Under the pieces are notes generated by a model. The model did no database searches and was not told the DNA's origin. It saw only the letters and a list, made by a program, of their open reading frames with translations. From positions 22,472-86,471 of the forward strand of contig NZ_RAWM01000026.1 of the NCBI RefSeq assembly GCF_003668875.1: DNA of 64,000 nucleotides. The letters are read 5' to 3'. The position numbers and the translations under genes were made by a program. Positions 7,227 to 16,754 of the stretch are shown here, piece after piece. Source of the stretch: Corallococcus interemptor (GTDB lineage Bacteria > Myxococcota > Myxococcia > Myxococcales > Myxococcaceae). Each line of letters begins with the position of its first letter. Position 1 is the stretch's first letter.

Positions 7227-9292
7227 ACCGCCCGCTGCGGCTGAAGCTCACGCTGCGCGACCTGGCCGCGGGCTCCGCGTTCGGCGCGATGGCGGTGTCC
7301 GGGCAGCTGCCCCTCTGGGCGCTGGCCGTCTTCCTCCTGGCGCTGGTGCTGGCGCTGTTCAACGTGCGGCTCGTCGCCCGCCACGCGCGCCTGTCCGCGC
7401 TGGGGCTCCTGGTCGCGGCGGTGCTCCTGGGCCTCCAGCTGACGTCCGGCGCGATGAACGCGGTGGTGGCCGCGTGCTCGTTCGCGGGCCTCATCGCCGC
7501 GCAGCGGATGCTGTCCACGCCGGACGCCGCGGCCGAGGGCCAGACGCACCTGACGGGCCTGTTGATGGTGGCCGGCGGCGCGGCGCTGTCCGGCGACATG
7601 ACGTACGCGCTGTGCCTCATCGCCTTCGGCGTGCTGGCCAGCCTGTCCCTGGCGCTGGGCGTGGTGGAGTCAGCGGTGCCGGACGGCGAGCCCGTGCCGG
7701 TGCGCGCGGTGATGCGGCCCTTGTCGGTGGGCCTCGCGTTCGCGGTGGCCGGCGCGGTGGCCTTCTTCGTCCTCTTCCCGCGCCTCAACTGGGCCATGGT
7801 GGGGCCGCGCTCGGCGCCGGGCCTGGGCGCGGTGAGCAGCGCGGGCTACTCCAACACCGTGCGGCTGGGCGGCGCGGGCACCATCAAGAGCAACCCGCGC
7901 GTGGTGCTGCGCGCCACCCTCACCCCCGACCCGGGCAAGGACGCGCTGGATGCCTACTGGGTGGGCCGCACCTACGACACCTTCGACGGCATGGAGTGGA
8001 CCAACGTCGTCGGCGCGAAGCAGACCGAGCGGCAGATCACCCTGCGCCCCGCCAGCGACACGCTCCTGCACCAGCGCATCGAGCTGTTGCCCGCGTACGG
8101 CGCCCGCACGCTGATTGCCCTGGAGATGCCCTCGCGGCTGGGCAACGCCATGGCCCATACGCCCACCGGCACCCGGAACAGCCCCGTGCAGCTCCAGGGC
8201 GGGGGCGAGGTGCGCTTCACCGTCACCGCGCCCTCGTACACCTACGAGGCCTACAGCCTGCCTCCGGACGCCAAGGCGGGCCTGGCCGCCGGCATCGTCC
8301 AGGCGGAGCGCGACCAGTTGCTGGCGCTGCCGGAGCACCTGGATCCGCGCGTGGCGCAGCTGGCGTCGCGGGTGCTCCAGGGGGAGAAGGAACCCCTGGC
8401 CGCGGCGCGCAAGCTCGCGACCTTCCTGCAGCGGGACTACGCGTACACGCTGGAGCAGGCCGGCACGCCGGAGGATCCGCTGTCCGAGTTCCTCTTCGTG
8501 CGCAAGGCGGGCCACTGCGAGCACTTCGCCACCGCGCTCACGCTGATGCTGCGCACCCAGGGCATTGGCGCGCGGCTCGCCACGGGCTTCTACGGCGGCA
8601 CGCGCGTGGACGGCGGCTACCTGGTGCGCGCCGGTGACGCGCACGCCTGGACGCACGTGCTCGTCCCGGAGCGGGGCTTCGTCACGGTGGACGCGACGCC
8701 GCCGTCGAACCGCACGAGCCAGGGCTCCGTCCTGCTGGAGAAGCTGCTCGCCTTCTATGAAGCGGTGGAGGCGCGCTGGCGCAACTCCGTCGTCGACTAC
8801 TCGTTCCGCGACCAGTTCGAGCTGGCGAGCGCCCTGGTGCGTCCCCCGCGCCGTCCTCCCGGCGCCCGCGAGAACGCCGCGCCTGGCCGCCTGCCTCCGC
8901 CGCGCGCGTGGGTGACGGCCGCCGTCGTGGGCTTCGTCATCTGGCGCGCGGGCCGCTTCGTCTCCCGCTGGACGAACCGCGCCCCGGTGCCGCAGGCCAC
9001 GCGCTTCCTGGACCAGGTGGACGCGGCGCTCCGGAAGGCCCACGTGCCGCGCTTCGAACACGAGACGCTGGAGGACCTGACCACGCGCCTGGCGCGCGAA
9101 GGCCATCCGCTGGCGCTGGCGCTGACGCCCCTCACCCGCCGCTACCTGGAGGCCCGCTTCGGGGGCCGGGTCCTGCGCGAGGGAGAGGCCGAGCACCTGC
9201 TCGCCACCCTGCGCCGCGCGCTGGAGGCGGAAGCCGCGCGCCGCGCCGCGAAGCCGGCCAGTCAGCCGGGCCCTACCGCCCGCGCCTCCTGA
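7223..9292 (+). CDS. TgpA-like membrane transglutaminase (DUF3488 / transglutaminase-like)
   Basis: A 689-residue protein: six or so membrane helices at residues 10-195 (DUF3488), a periplasmic region, a transglutaminase-like core at about 400-500, one further helix near 560 and a DUF4129-like C-terminal tail. The catalytic triad is visible: Cys 432 in GHCEHFA, His 474 in GDAHAW and Asp 490 in VDATP. TgpA of Pseudomonas aeruginosa is the characterised relative, essential there with unclear substrate. The GTG at 7223 overlaps the DUF58 stop; the frame extends further upstream but the coupled start is preferred. Confidence 0.92.
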   Translation: MNRPLRLKLTLRDLAAGSAFGAMAVSGQLPLWALAVFLLALVLALFNVRLVARHARLSALGLLVAAVLLGLQLTSGAMNAVVAACSFAGLIAAQRMLSTPDAAAEGQTHLTGLLMVAGGAALSGDMTYALCLIAFGVLASLSLALGVVESAVPDGEPVPVRAVMRPLSVGLAFAVAGAVAFFVLFPRLNWAMVGPRSAPGLGAVSSAGYSNTVRLGGAGTIKSNPRVVLRATLTPDPGKDALDAYWVGRTYDTFDGMEWTNVVGAKQTERQITLRPASDTLLHQRIELLPAYGARTLIALEMPSRLGNAMAHTPTGTRNSPVQLQGGGEVRFTVTAPSYTYEAYSLPPDAKAGLAAGIVQAERDQLLALPEHLDPRVAQLASRVLQGEKEPLAAARKLATFLQRDYAYTLEQAGTPEDPLSEFLFVRKAGHCEHFATALTLMLRTQGIGARLATGFYGGTRVDGGYLVRAGDAHAWTHVLVPERGFVTVDATPPSNRTSQGSVLLEKLLAFYEAVEARWRNSVVDYSFRDQFELASALVRPPRRPPGARENAAPGRLPPPRAWVTAAVVGFVIWRAGRFVSRWTNRAPVPQATRFLDQVDAALRKAHVPRFEHETLEDLTTRLAREGHPLALALTPLTRRYLEARFGGRVLREGEAEHLLATLRRALEAEAARRAAKPASQPGPTARAS

Positions 9293-9313
9293 GCGGAAGA
9301 GAAGTGCCCTCCT

Positions 9314-9333
9314 GACGGAAGCCCGCTTCCGTC
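9314..9333 (+). terminator. Hairpin after the transglutaminase gene
   Basis: GACGGAAG, CCCG tetraloop, CTTCCGTC, 21 bases after the stop codon. There is no T-run. It is the only strong structure in the first part of the 397-nt gap 9293-9689. The rest of that gap holds the sigma-54-type promoter at 9582 and no convincing gene. Confidence 0.5.
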
Positions 9334-9581
9334 GCCGGTCGCCCGCTCTCCCCAGGGACGCCCGGCCAGGGTGGAGAAATGTCGCCACCACCGGCGCGGC
9401 TCGCCATTAAGCGTTTCAGCGAACCCTCATTCGCGAGCGTCATGGCGACGTGCTTTTTCGCCCCTCGTAGACCCGCGGTTTTCCTCTCGGCCACGGGTAA
9501 TGGTTACAGACCGTTCGCGGGTGACAGGCACCTGCGTCTTCCAACCCCTCGGAGACACACGCGAATACATCCAACCCTGGT

Positions 9582-9597
9582 TGGCATCCCGGTTGCT
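9582..9597 (+). promoter_or_regulatory. Sigma-54-type -24/-12 promoter
   Basis: TGGCATCCCGGTTGCT matches the RpoN consensus: GG and GC are separated by exactly ten bases, TGGCA and TTGCT elements are intact, and the centre deviates only at variable positions. The predicted start near 9608 gives a leader of about 80 nt before the sigma factor gene. Confidence 0.65.
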
Positions 9598-9689
9598 CAG
9601 GGCAGACACGTCAAGTTGTAGGACTTGAACCCAGGGCACCTTTCAAGCGCCTCCGCCGCGGCAGGAGGCCCGATTTGGAGAATCCATCC

Positions 9690-10577
<888 letters not shown>

Positions 10578-10649
10578 AGGGGCTGTTTTCGCGCCCCGGC
10601 GGAGACCCTGCTACAACGGGCCCCCTGATTTCCTGTCAGGAGTGCCTGC

Positions 10650-13118
10650 TTGTCCCACGGTTCCCCGCCGGTCGTCGATGATCGCGTTCCTATCGCGGAG
10701 GCGCATGCGCCCGCCTCGCACAAACCCTATGTGCCCCCCGAGCAGTCGCCCGCGGAGCTGACGATCCGCGGGCTGGTGCTCGGGTCGGTGCTGGGCATCG
10801 TGTTCGCGGCGTCGTCCGTGTACCTGGCCATCAAGGTCGGCCTCACGGTGTCCGCGTCCATCCCGGTGGCGGTGCTCTCCATCGCCATCTTCCGGGCGCT
10901 GGGGCGCTCCAGCATCCTGGAGAACACCATCGTCCAGACGACGGGCTCCGCGGGTGAGTCGCTCGCCTTCGGCGTGGCGGCCGCCCTGCCCGCGCTGCTG
11001 ATTCTTGGCTACGACATCAGCCTCACGCACGCGTTCCTCACCGCCGCGCTGGGCGGCGTGCTGGGCGTGCTGATGATGATTCCCCTGCGCCAGGGCCTCA
11101 TCGTCCAGGAGCACGGCAAGCTCACCTACCCGGAGGGCACCGCCAGCGCGGACGTGCTCATCGTCGGCGAGCAGGGCGGCACCAACGCGCGCACGGTCAT
11201 CCTGGGTTTCATCATCGGCGGCGTCTACAAGTTCGCCTACTCCGGGATGAAGCTCTTCAAGGAGGCCATCGGCACGCCCATCAAGGGGCTCAAGGCCGCG
11301 ACGCTCTCCACGGAGGTGTCCCCGGAGCTCCTGGGCGTGGGCTACATCATCGGCCCTCGCGTGGCGGGCATCACCTTCGCCGGCGGCGTGCTCAGCTACC
11401 TCATCCTCATCCCGATGATCTCCTTCTTCGGCAGCGGCATGGAGACCCCGCTGCTGGTGCACAACGGGATGCTCATCAAGGACATGTCGCCGGATCAGAT
11501 CCGCAACGCGTACGTGCTCTACATCGGCGCGGGCGCGGTGGCGACGGGCGGCCTCATCAGCCTCATCCGCTCCCTGCCCACCATCGTGGGCGCCTTCAAG
11601 CGCAGCGTGGAGACGCTGCGCCAGTCGCGCACGCAGGGCGCCCTGCCCACGGTGCTGCGCACGGACCAGGACCTGCCCATCACCGTGGTGCTGGTGGGCA
11701 GCGCGCTGCTCATCCTGGCCATCTGGCTGGCGCCGCCGCTGCACGTGAACTTCATCTCCGCCATCCTCATCGTCATCTTCGGCTTCTTCTTCGTGACGGT
11801 GAGCGCGCGCATCACGGGTGAGATCGGCTCCTCGTCCAACCCCATCTCCGGCATGGTGGTGGCCACGCTGCTCGTCACCTGCCTCGTGTACCTGCTGTTC
11901 GGCTGGACGTCGTCGCCGGACCGCTTCATGGCGCTCACCACGGCGGCCATCGTGGGCATCGCCGCGTCCAACGGCGGCACCACCGCGCAGGACCTGAAGA
12001 CGGCGTTCCTCGTGGGCGGCACGCCCAAGAAGCAGCAGATCGCCCTCTTCGTCGGTGTGCTCACCAGCGCCATGTTCATCGGCCTGGTGCTGGTGCTGCT
12101 CAACCAGGGCGCCACCGCGGTCATCCCGGAGGCGCACCCGGGCGTGCAGGTGACGGAGCTGACGCAGGAGACGCGCACCCAGCACACCTACCGCTGGGCG
12201 GTGTCCCAGGACGCGCTCACCCAGCGCGGCATGACGCCCGAAAAGCTCAAGCGCGCGCTGTGGACGGAGCGCCTGGACGCGGCGCCGGTGGACGGCGGGC
12301 TGGAGCTGCGCAGCTGGCGCCCCATGGAGGCGCAGGCGCTGTCCAACCTCACGCTGTCGCCGGCCAACGGCCCGTCGCTGAAGCTGTCGGAGGCGGGCGC
12401 CATCACCGCGGGCCCGGACCGCGTCTACAAGGAAGGCTTCGTGCGCGGCGCGGACACGCCCGTGCCCGCCGGCCGCTACCTGGTGGATGACCAGGGTGCC
12501 ATCCAGTACGTGGTGGACCCGGGCATTGGCGGCCGCATCAGCGAGTACGAAGGCCAGACGCTCACCCGCTACTCCGCGCCCAAGGCGCAGCTGTTCGCGC
12601 TCATCATCGACGGCATCCTCACGCAGCGGCTGCCGTGGGACCTGGTGCTCCTGGGCGTCTTCATCGCGTTGATGCTGGAGCTGTGCGGCGTGTCCTCGCT
12701 GCCCTTCGCGGTGGGCGTGTACCTGCCCATCAGCAGCTCCGCCCCCATCTTCGTGGGCGGCATGGTGCGCCACTTCGTGGACAAGCTGCGCGGCGGCACC
12801 GCGGCGGAGTCCGAGTTCTCCCCCGGCACGCTGATGTCCTCCGGCTACATCGCGGGCGGCTCCATCGCGGGCGTGCTCATCGCCTTCCTGGAGATCGCCA
12901 GCGACGGCGCCTGGACGCGCGCCATCAACCTGCCCGCCGTCTTCGGGCACGAGGGCGGCATTGGCGCGTTCCTCAACGCCGTGGGCGAGAGCGAGCTGGC
13001 GCACCCGACGTGGTCCAACGTCTGGGGCCTGGCGTTCTTCGCCGTCCTCACCGCGGTGCTGTTCCGCTCGGCCCTCAAGGGCAAGAGCGGCGCGGAGGCC
13101 CCGCCGCCGTCGCACTGA
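10650..13118 (+). CDS. OPT-family oligopeptide transporter
   Basis: An 822-residue polytopic inner-membrane transporter. The N-terminal half carries OPT features (LTIRGLVLGSVLGIVFAASSVYLAIKVGL split over the first helix pair, GSAGESLAFG and LTYPEGTA). About 14 hydrophobic segments are visible. Between residues about 494 and 646 there is a hydrophilic insertion of roughly 150 residues that most bacterial OPT proteins lack; the last three or four helices follow it. The TTG start at 10650 has AGGAG seven bases upstream. OPT proteins import peptides or metal chelates by proton symport; the substrate cannot be read from sequence. It is convergent with a lipoprotein gene. Confidence 0.92.
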   Translation: MSHGSPPVVDDRVPIAEAHAPASHKPYVPPEQSPAELTIRGLVLGSVLGIVFAASSVYLAIKVGLTVSASIPVAVLSIAIFRALGRSSILENTIVQTTGSAGESLAFGVAAALPALLILGYDISLTHAFLTAALGGVLGVLMMIPLRQGLIVQEHGKLTYPEGTASADVLIVGEQGGTNARTVILGFIIGGVYKFAYSGMKLFKEAIGTPIKGLKAATLSTEVSPELLGVGYIIGPRVAGITFAGGVLSYLILIPMISFFGSGMETPLLVHNGMLIKDMSPDQIRNAYVLYIGAGAVATGGLISLIRSLPTIVGAFKRSVETLRQSRTQGALPTVLRTDQDLPITVVLVGSALLILAIWLAPPLHVNFISAILIVIFGFFFVTVSARITGEIGSSSNPISGMVVATLLVTCLVYLLFGWTSSPDRFMALTTAAIVGIAASNGGTTAQDLKTAFLVGGTPKKQQIALFVGVLTSAMFIGLVLVLLNQGATAVIPEAHPGVQVTELTQETRTQHTYRWAVSQDALTQRGMTPEKLKRALWTERLDAAPVDGGLELRSWRPMEAQALSNLTLSPANGPSLKLSEAGAITAGPDRVYKEGFVRGADTPVPAGRYLVDDQGAIQYVVDPGIGGRISEYEGQTLTRYSAPKAQLFALIIDGILTQRLPWDLVLLGVFIALMLELCGVSSLPFAVGVYLPISSSAPIFVGGMVRHFVDKLRGGTAAESEFSPGTLMSSGYIAGGSIAGVLIAFLEIASDGAWTRAINLPAVFGHEGGIGAFLNAVGESELAHPTWSNVWGLAFFAVLTAVLFRSALKGKSGAEAPPPSH

Positions 13119-13125
13119 CGGCCGG

Positions 13126-13458
13126 CTACAGCCCGGGCACCGACGGCGGCACCTCCGGGTCGCCGCCGCCGGAGTCCCCGGGCCCCTTCGCGCAGACGTA
13201 CTCCGCGCGCAGCGGCGTCACGATGCCGAAGGTGAAGGCGTAGACGAACGGGCTCCACCACGGCCAGTACACGTCCACCCGCGACAGGCCATGCCGGCAC
13301 TCCGCCGCGGCCACGTTGGACGTCGTCAGCCCCGCCACCAGGCTCACCCCCGTCCGGGACTCCGGCGCGCCGTCCCGGGCCGCCGGGCTGCGCACGCTCA
13401 TGCGGAAGCACCCCGTGAGGGACGCCAGGACCAGGGCGGACGCGGCCAGTCGCTTCAT
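13126..13458 (-). CDS. Bor-like lipoprotein
   Basis: A 110-residue lipoprotein with a signal peptide and lipobox (LASLTGC). The C-terminal part ends with FTFGIVTPLRAEYVCA, preceded by a Cys-containing VAAAEC segment; this is the layout of the Bor family (lambda Bor / Iss), where LGIYTPLEARVYC occupies the same place. Bor proteins are surface lipoproteins linked to serum resistance in enterics, a role that need not apply in a soil predator. It is convergent with the OPT gene, eight bases away, and divergent from the HEAT gene. Confidence 0.75.
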   Translation of the reverse strand: MKRLAASALVLASLTGCFRMSVRSPAARDGAPESRTGVSLVAGLTTSNVAAAECRHGLSRVDVYWPWWSPFVYAFTFGIVTPLRAEYVCAKGPGDSGGGDPEVPPSVPGL

Positions 13459-13576
13459 GCACGGGACTCCAGACGGCGAAGGGGCCCCCTGCCTAACACA
13501 CCCGGGGTTCACCCCGAGTCCGCCCCCTGTCACCCAGGTGTCACTCCAACCCCCTGGATTCAGGGCGCTTGTCGAA

Positions 13577-13606
13577 TTGGGAGCCGGCCCTGGACGGGAG
13601 TAGACT
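13577..13606 (+). promoter_or_regulatory. Promoter of the HEAT / HD-GYP operon
   Basis: TTGGGA (13577-13582) and TAGACT (13601-13606), spacer 18 nt. The predicted start near 13613 gives a leader of about 45 nt. Confidence 0.6.
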
Positions 13607-13657
13607 CAGGGCTCCCCTCACCGGGGCCTTCCGCCCCCTCCGGATTCTTCAGGTTTC

Positions 13658-15430
13658 ATGGCACAGCCCCAGAAAGTCACGGACGCGAACGCGAGCGCGG
13701 ATGCTGAGCAGTCGCCGGAGGTCCGCGAGAAGGTGGAGCTGGCGAAGACGTTCGCGTTCCACCTGCTCAAGGGCATCAAGCAGATTGGCATGTACCGCCA
13801 CAACGAGGCGCGCTTCCCGGAGTTCCTCTCCAAGGCGCAGGAGGCCATCACCTCGTACACGGAGAAGTTCGGGCCGCTCTCGCTGAAGGTGGAGCAGCAG
13901 AACTTCATGCTGCACGGCGAGGCGCTCTTCTCCGAAGAGTCGCCGCTGCCCTACAAGTTCTTCCGCGACGGCATCCGCCAGCTCATCTTCCGGCCGGGGC
14001 TGCCGCTGGAGGAGCTGGTCACCCTCACGCTCATCGCGCTGTCGGAGCCGGAGCGCGGCGCGGACGACGTGCTGGCGCAGCTGTGGCGCGCGGGCATGCA
14101 GCAGGTGGAGTACGTGGTGGTGGAAGGCTTCTCCATGGAGGGAGCCAGCGAGGACGAGGTCCAGGTGGAGGTGGACAAGGTGGTGGGCTACCTCTACTCC
14201 CGCCTCCAGACGAACTCGGATGACTTCCTGCGCTTCGCGCGCGTGTCCGCGGAGGACCTGGACGCGAAGCTGGACGGCGTGGAGCAGATCCGCGGCCTCG
14301 TCGTGGGCGGCCGGCACGCCTCGGACGAGCTGAAGGCCCGCATCCAGCGCGAAATCACCGAGGAGGAGAACGCGCGCCTCTTCCCCAAGCTGGTGGGCGC
14401 GGTGTTCCAGGTGGTGGAAGGCGGCGTGGATGACGCGGTGCTGCTGGAGGAGATCTTCCTGCAGCTGTTGGACATGCTGCTGCTCCAGGACGACTTCGCC
14501 ACGGTGAACCAGATCGTCCTCAAGCTGCGCGCGCTCTCCCAGCGCGAGGGCGGCGAGGACCTGGGGCGCCTGCTCAACAACTTCCTGCTCAAGATGGGCG
14601 AGGAGCAGCGCCTCACGCGGCTGGGCGAGTCGCTGAAGACGACGCGCACCAGGCAGCCGCAGGACGTGACGCGCTACCTGCAGTCGGTGGGCGTGGACTC
14701 GGTGCTGCCGCTCTTGAGCGTGCTGGAGACCATCGAGCTGCCGGAGAACCGCGTGCTGTTGGGCGACGTGCTGGCCACCTTCGCGCGCGACCTGCCGGAG
14801 CCCTTCGTCGCGCGCCTGTTGTCGGACCGGCCGCAGACCGTGCGCGACATGGTCTACATCCTGGAGAAGAGCAATCACCCGGAGCGGATCAAGATGTTCG
14901 GCCAGGTGATGAAGAGCCCCAACCTGGTGGTGAAGCTGGAGGTCATGCAGATCATCGGGAAGGGCCGCACGGCGGAGGCCCGGCGCATCATCCACGACGC
15001 GCTCACCGACAACGTCTCCCAGGTGCGCATGCTGGCCGCGAAGCTGCTGCCGGAGTTCGACCGCGAGCGGGCCTTCACGGACCTGGTGCGCCTGGTGCGC
15101 GAACCGGCCTGGGAGAAGAAGACCTCCGACGAGAAGGCCGCCATCTACGGGGCCATTGGCGCCACCAACCTGCCCGCCGCGCTGTCCATGATGCAGCAGT
15201 TGCTGGCGGTGAAGCCGTCCCTGCTCAACAAGCGGCGTGTGATGGAGGACAAGCTGTTGGCCATCACCGGCCTGGGCGGCGCGGCCAGCATCCAGTCCTA
15301 CAAGATGTTGCAGGCCGTGGTGGAGGACAAGACGCAGCCCCTGGAAGTCCTCACCGCGGCACGCAAGGCGATGTACCAGACGCGCAAGGCCCTGTTCGGG
15401 GACTCCGCGCTCCCGGAAGAGGCGGGCTGA
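13658..15430 (+). CDS. HEAT-repeat protein with an N-terminal module shared with the next gene
   Basis: A 590-residue cytosolic protein without signal peptide. Residues about 25-130 (LAKTFAFHLLKGIKQIGMY onward, to LEELVTLTLIAL) align with the N-terminus of the HD-GYP-like protein encoded next, including the MY motif, a GxLxL strand and a FxLxG strand. The C-terminal half (about 330-570) is built of HEAT-like helical pairs (VLPLLSVLETIELP, VVKLEVMQIIGKG, ARRIIHDALTD). No enzymatic motif. It lies four bases before the HD-GYP gene and shares its promoter, so the two are likely partners in one signalling assembly. Confidence 0.88.
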   Translation: MAQPQKVTDANASADAEQSPEVREKVELAKTFAFHLLKGIKQIGMYRHNEARFPEFLSKAQEAITSYTEKFGPLSLKVEQQNFMLHGEALFSEESPLPYKFFRDGIRQLIFRPGLPLEELVTLTLIALSEPERGADDVLAQLWRAGMQQVEYVVVEGFSMEGASEDEVQVEVDKVVGYLYSRLQTNSDDFLRFARVSAEDLDAKLDGVEQIRGLVVGGRHASDELKARIQREITEEENARLFPKLVGAVFQVVEGGVDDAVLLEEIFLQLLDMLLLQDDFATVNQIVLKLRALSQREGGEDLGRLLNNFLLKMGEEQRLTRLGESLKTTRTRQPQDVTRYLQSVGVDSVLPLLSVLETIELPENRVLLGDVLATFARDLPEPFVARLLSDRPQTVRDMVYILEKSNHPERIKMFGQVMKSPNLVVKLEVMQIIGKGRTAEARRIIHDALTDNVSQVRMLAAKLLPEFDRERAFTDLVRLVREPAWEKKTSDEKAAIYGAIGATNLPAALSMMQQLLAVKPSLLNKRRVMEDKLLAITGLGGAASIQSYKMLQAVVEDKTQPLEVLTAARKAMYQTRKALFGDSALPEEAG

Positions 15431-15434
15431 CACC

Positions 15435-16754
15435 ATGGCCGACAACTTGAAGATTACCCAGACCCAGCAGACCCAGGGCGAGAGCCTGGGCGAGTACGGC
15501 CGGGAGCACAACGAGAAGCTCCAGAACCTGTCGCGCTCCATGCTCGCGGGTCTCTACATGCTCGTGCGCTCGGTGAAGATGTACGACCCGGAGAACGCGG
15601 TCTTCGAAAAGCCGCTGCACCAGCTCCAGGACATCATCAACCAGATCATCGGCAAGGAAGGCCGGCTGGAGCTGACGGGCGTCAAGGACTCGTTCTACCT
15701 CAACGGCATGCTGGTGAAGGTGGACCTCAACTCCATCGAGAACCAGCGCTACCTGCTGTCGGAGCTGCGCGCCAAGGACGTGGGCGGCATCACGCTGACC
15801 AAGCCCGTCACGGTGCAGGAGCTGAAGAACTTCATCTGGATCTTCAGCAAGGAGCAGTCCGCCACTTCAGAGGAGGACGGCCTGCAGGGGCGCAAGCTCC
15901 TCAACATGCGCGTGGCGAAGTTCTCCAAGCTGAAGGAGAAGCTGAACAAGGACATGGACACGCCGGGCGACCAGAAGGTCGACCGCAAGAAGTACGCGAT
16001 GACCGTGTACGCCCGCGCGGTGTTCTTCCTGCAGAAGTACCTGGAGTCCGTGCGCGCGGGGAAGCCCATTGGCTCCTCGCGGGCGCTGCGCCTGGTGCAG
16101 GACTTCGTGGACATCTCCTTCGATCAGCGCACCCACTTCCTGGGCATGACGACGCAGAAGCGCGAGGAGGACTACCTCGTCTACCACCAGGTGAACGTGG
16201 CGCTGATGTGCATCGTCTTCGGCGCGGAGCTGGGGCTCACCAAGCCGCAGCTGCGCGACCTGGGCTACATCGCGCTCTTCCACGACGCGGGCATGACGAC
16301 GCTGCCGGAGGAGCTGGCCACCAAGCGCGGCGCCCTCACCGCGGACGAGAAGACGACCGTGGCGCGCGCGCCGCTCATCAGCGTGCGCAACATCCTGATG
16401 GAGAAGGGCTTCAGCCGCTCCACGCTCCTGCGCGTGGTGACGACGTTCGAGCACAAGACGGACTACGGCACCGCGGTGCGCGATGCGCGCGGCAACATCC
16501 AGATGATCATCCCCAAGACGAACCTGGGGGTGTACGCGAAGATCATCGCCATCTGCGACGCGTACGACGCGCTCACGTCCCGCCGGCCCTACCGCGACGC
16601 GTACGGCCCGGAGGTCGCGCTGATGCTGATGTGGACGGAGATGCGCCAGAAGTTCGACCCGGAGCTGCTGTCCGTCTTCATGCGGGTGATGGCCATCCAG
16701 CCCATCAAGGTCCTCTCCCGCCGCCAGCAGCAGCTCAGCGTTTCCGGCCTGTAG
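15435..16754 (+). CDS. Degenerate HD-GYP-domain protein
   Basis: A 439-residue protein: N-terminal module (about 30-150) shared with the upstream HEAT protein, a linker, then an HD-GYP-like domain from about 240. YHQVNVALM and FHDAGM give the first metal ligands and DAYDALTSRRPYR the conserved C-terminal motif. The defining HHExxDGxGYP loop, however, is replaced by FEHKTDYG and the middle histidine motif by ARAPLISVRNIL. Cyclic-di-GMP hydrolysis is therefore uncertain; a binding or scaffold role is possible. The 3' end overlaps the convergent rluD-type gene by 20 bases. Confidence 0.9.
   Translation: MADNLKITQTQQTQGESLGEYGREHNEKLQNLSRSMLAGLYMLVRSVKMYDPENAVFEKPLHQLQDIINQIIGKEGRLELTGVKDSFYLNGMLVKVDLNSIENQRYLLSELRAKDVGGITLTKPVTVQELKNFIWIFSKEQSATSEEDGLQGRKLLNMRVAKFSKLKEKLNKDMDTPGDQKVDRKKYAMTVYARAVFFLQKYLESVRAGKPIGSSRALRLVQDFVDISFDQRTHFLGMTTQKREEDYLVYHQVNVALMCIVFGAELGLTKPQLRDLGYIALFHDAGMTTLPEELATKRGALTADEKTTVARAPLISVRNILMEKGFSRSTLLRVVTTFEHKTDYGTAVRDARGNIQMIIPKTNLGVYAKIIAICDAYDALTSRRPYRDAYGPEVALMLMWTEMRQKFDPELLSVFMRVMAIQPIKVLSRRQQQLSVSGL

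Noticed and set aside
9371..9628. Short overlapping frames in the gap before the sigma factor gene
   Set aside because: They lack ribosome-binding sites, have no domain, and overlap the sigma-54-type promoter.
10611..13115. An 834-codon minus-strand frame opposite the OPT gene
   Set aside because: Composition (Arg, His, Asp, Gln, Glu with no hydrophobic core) is that of a shadow frame; the plus strand encodes a recognisable transporter.
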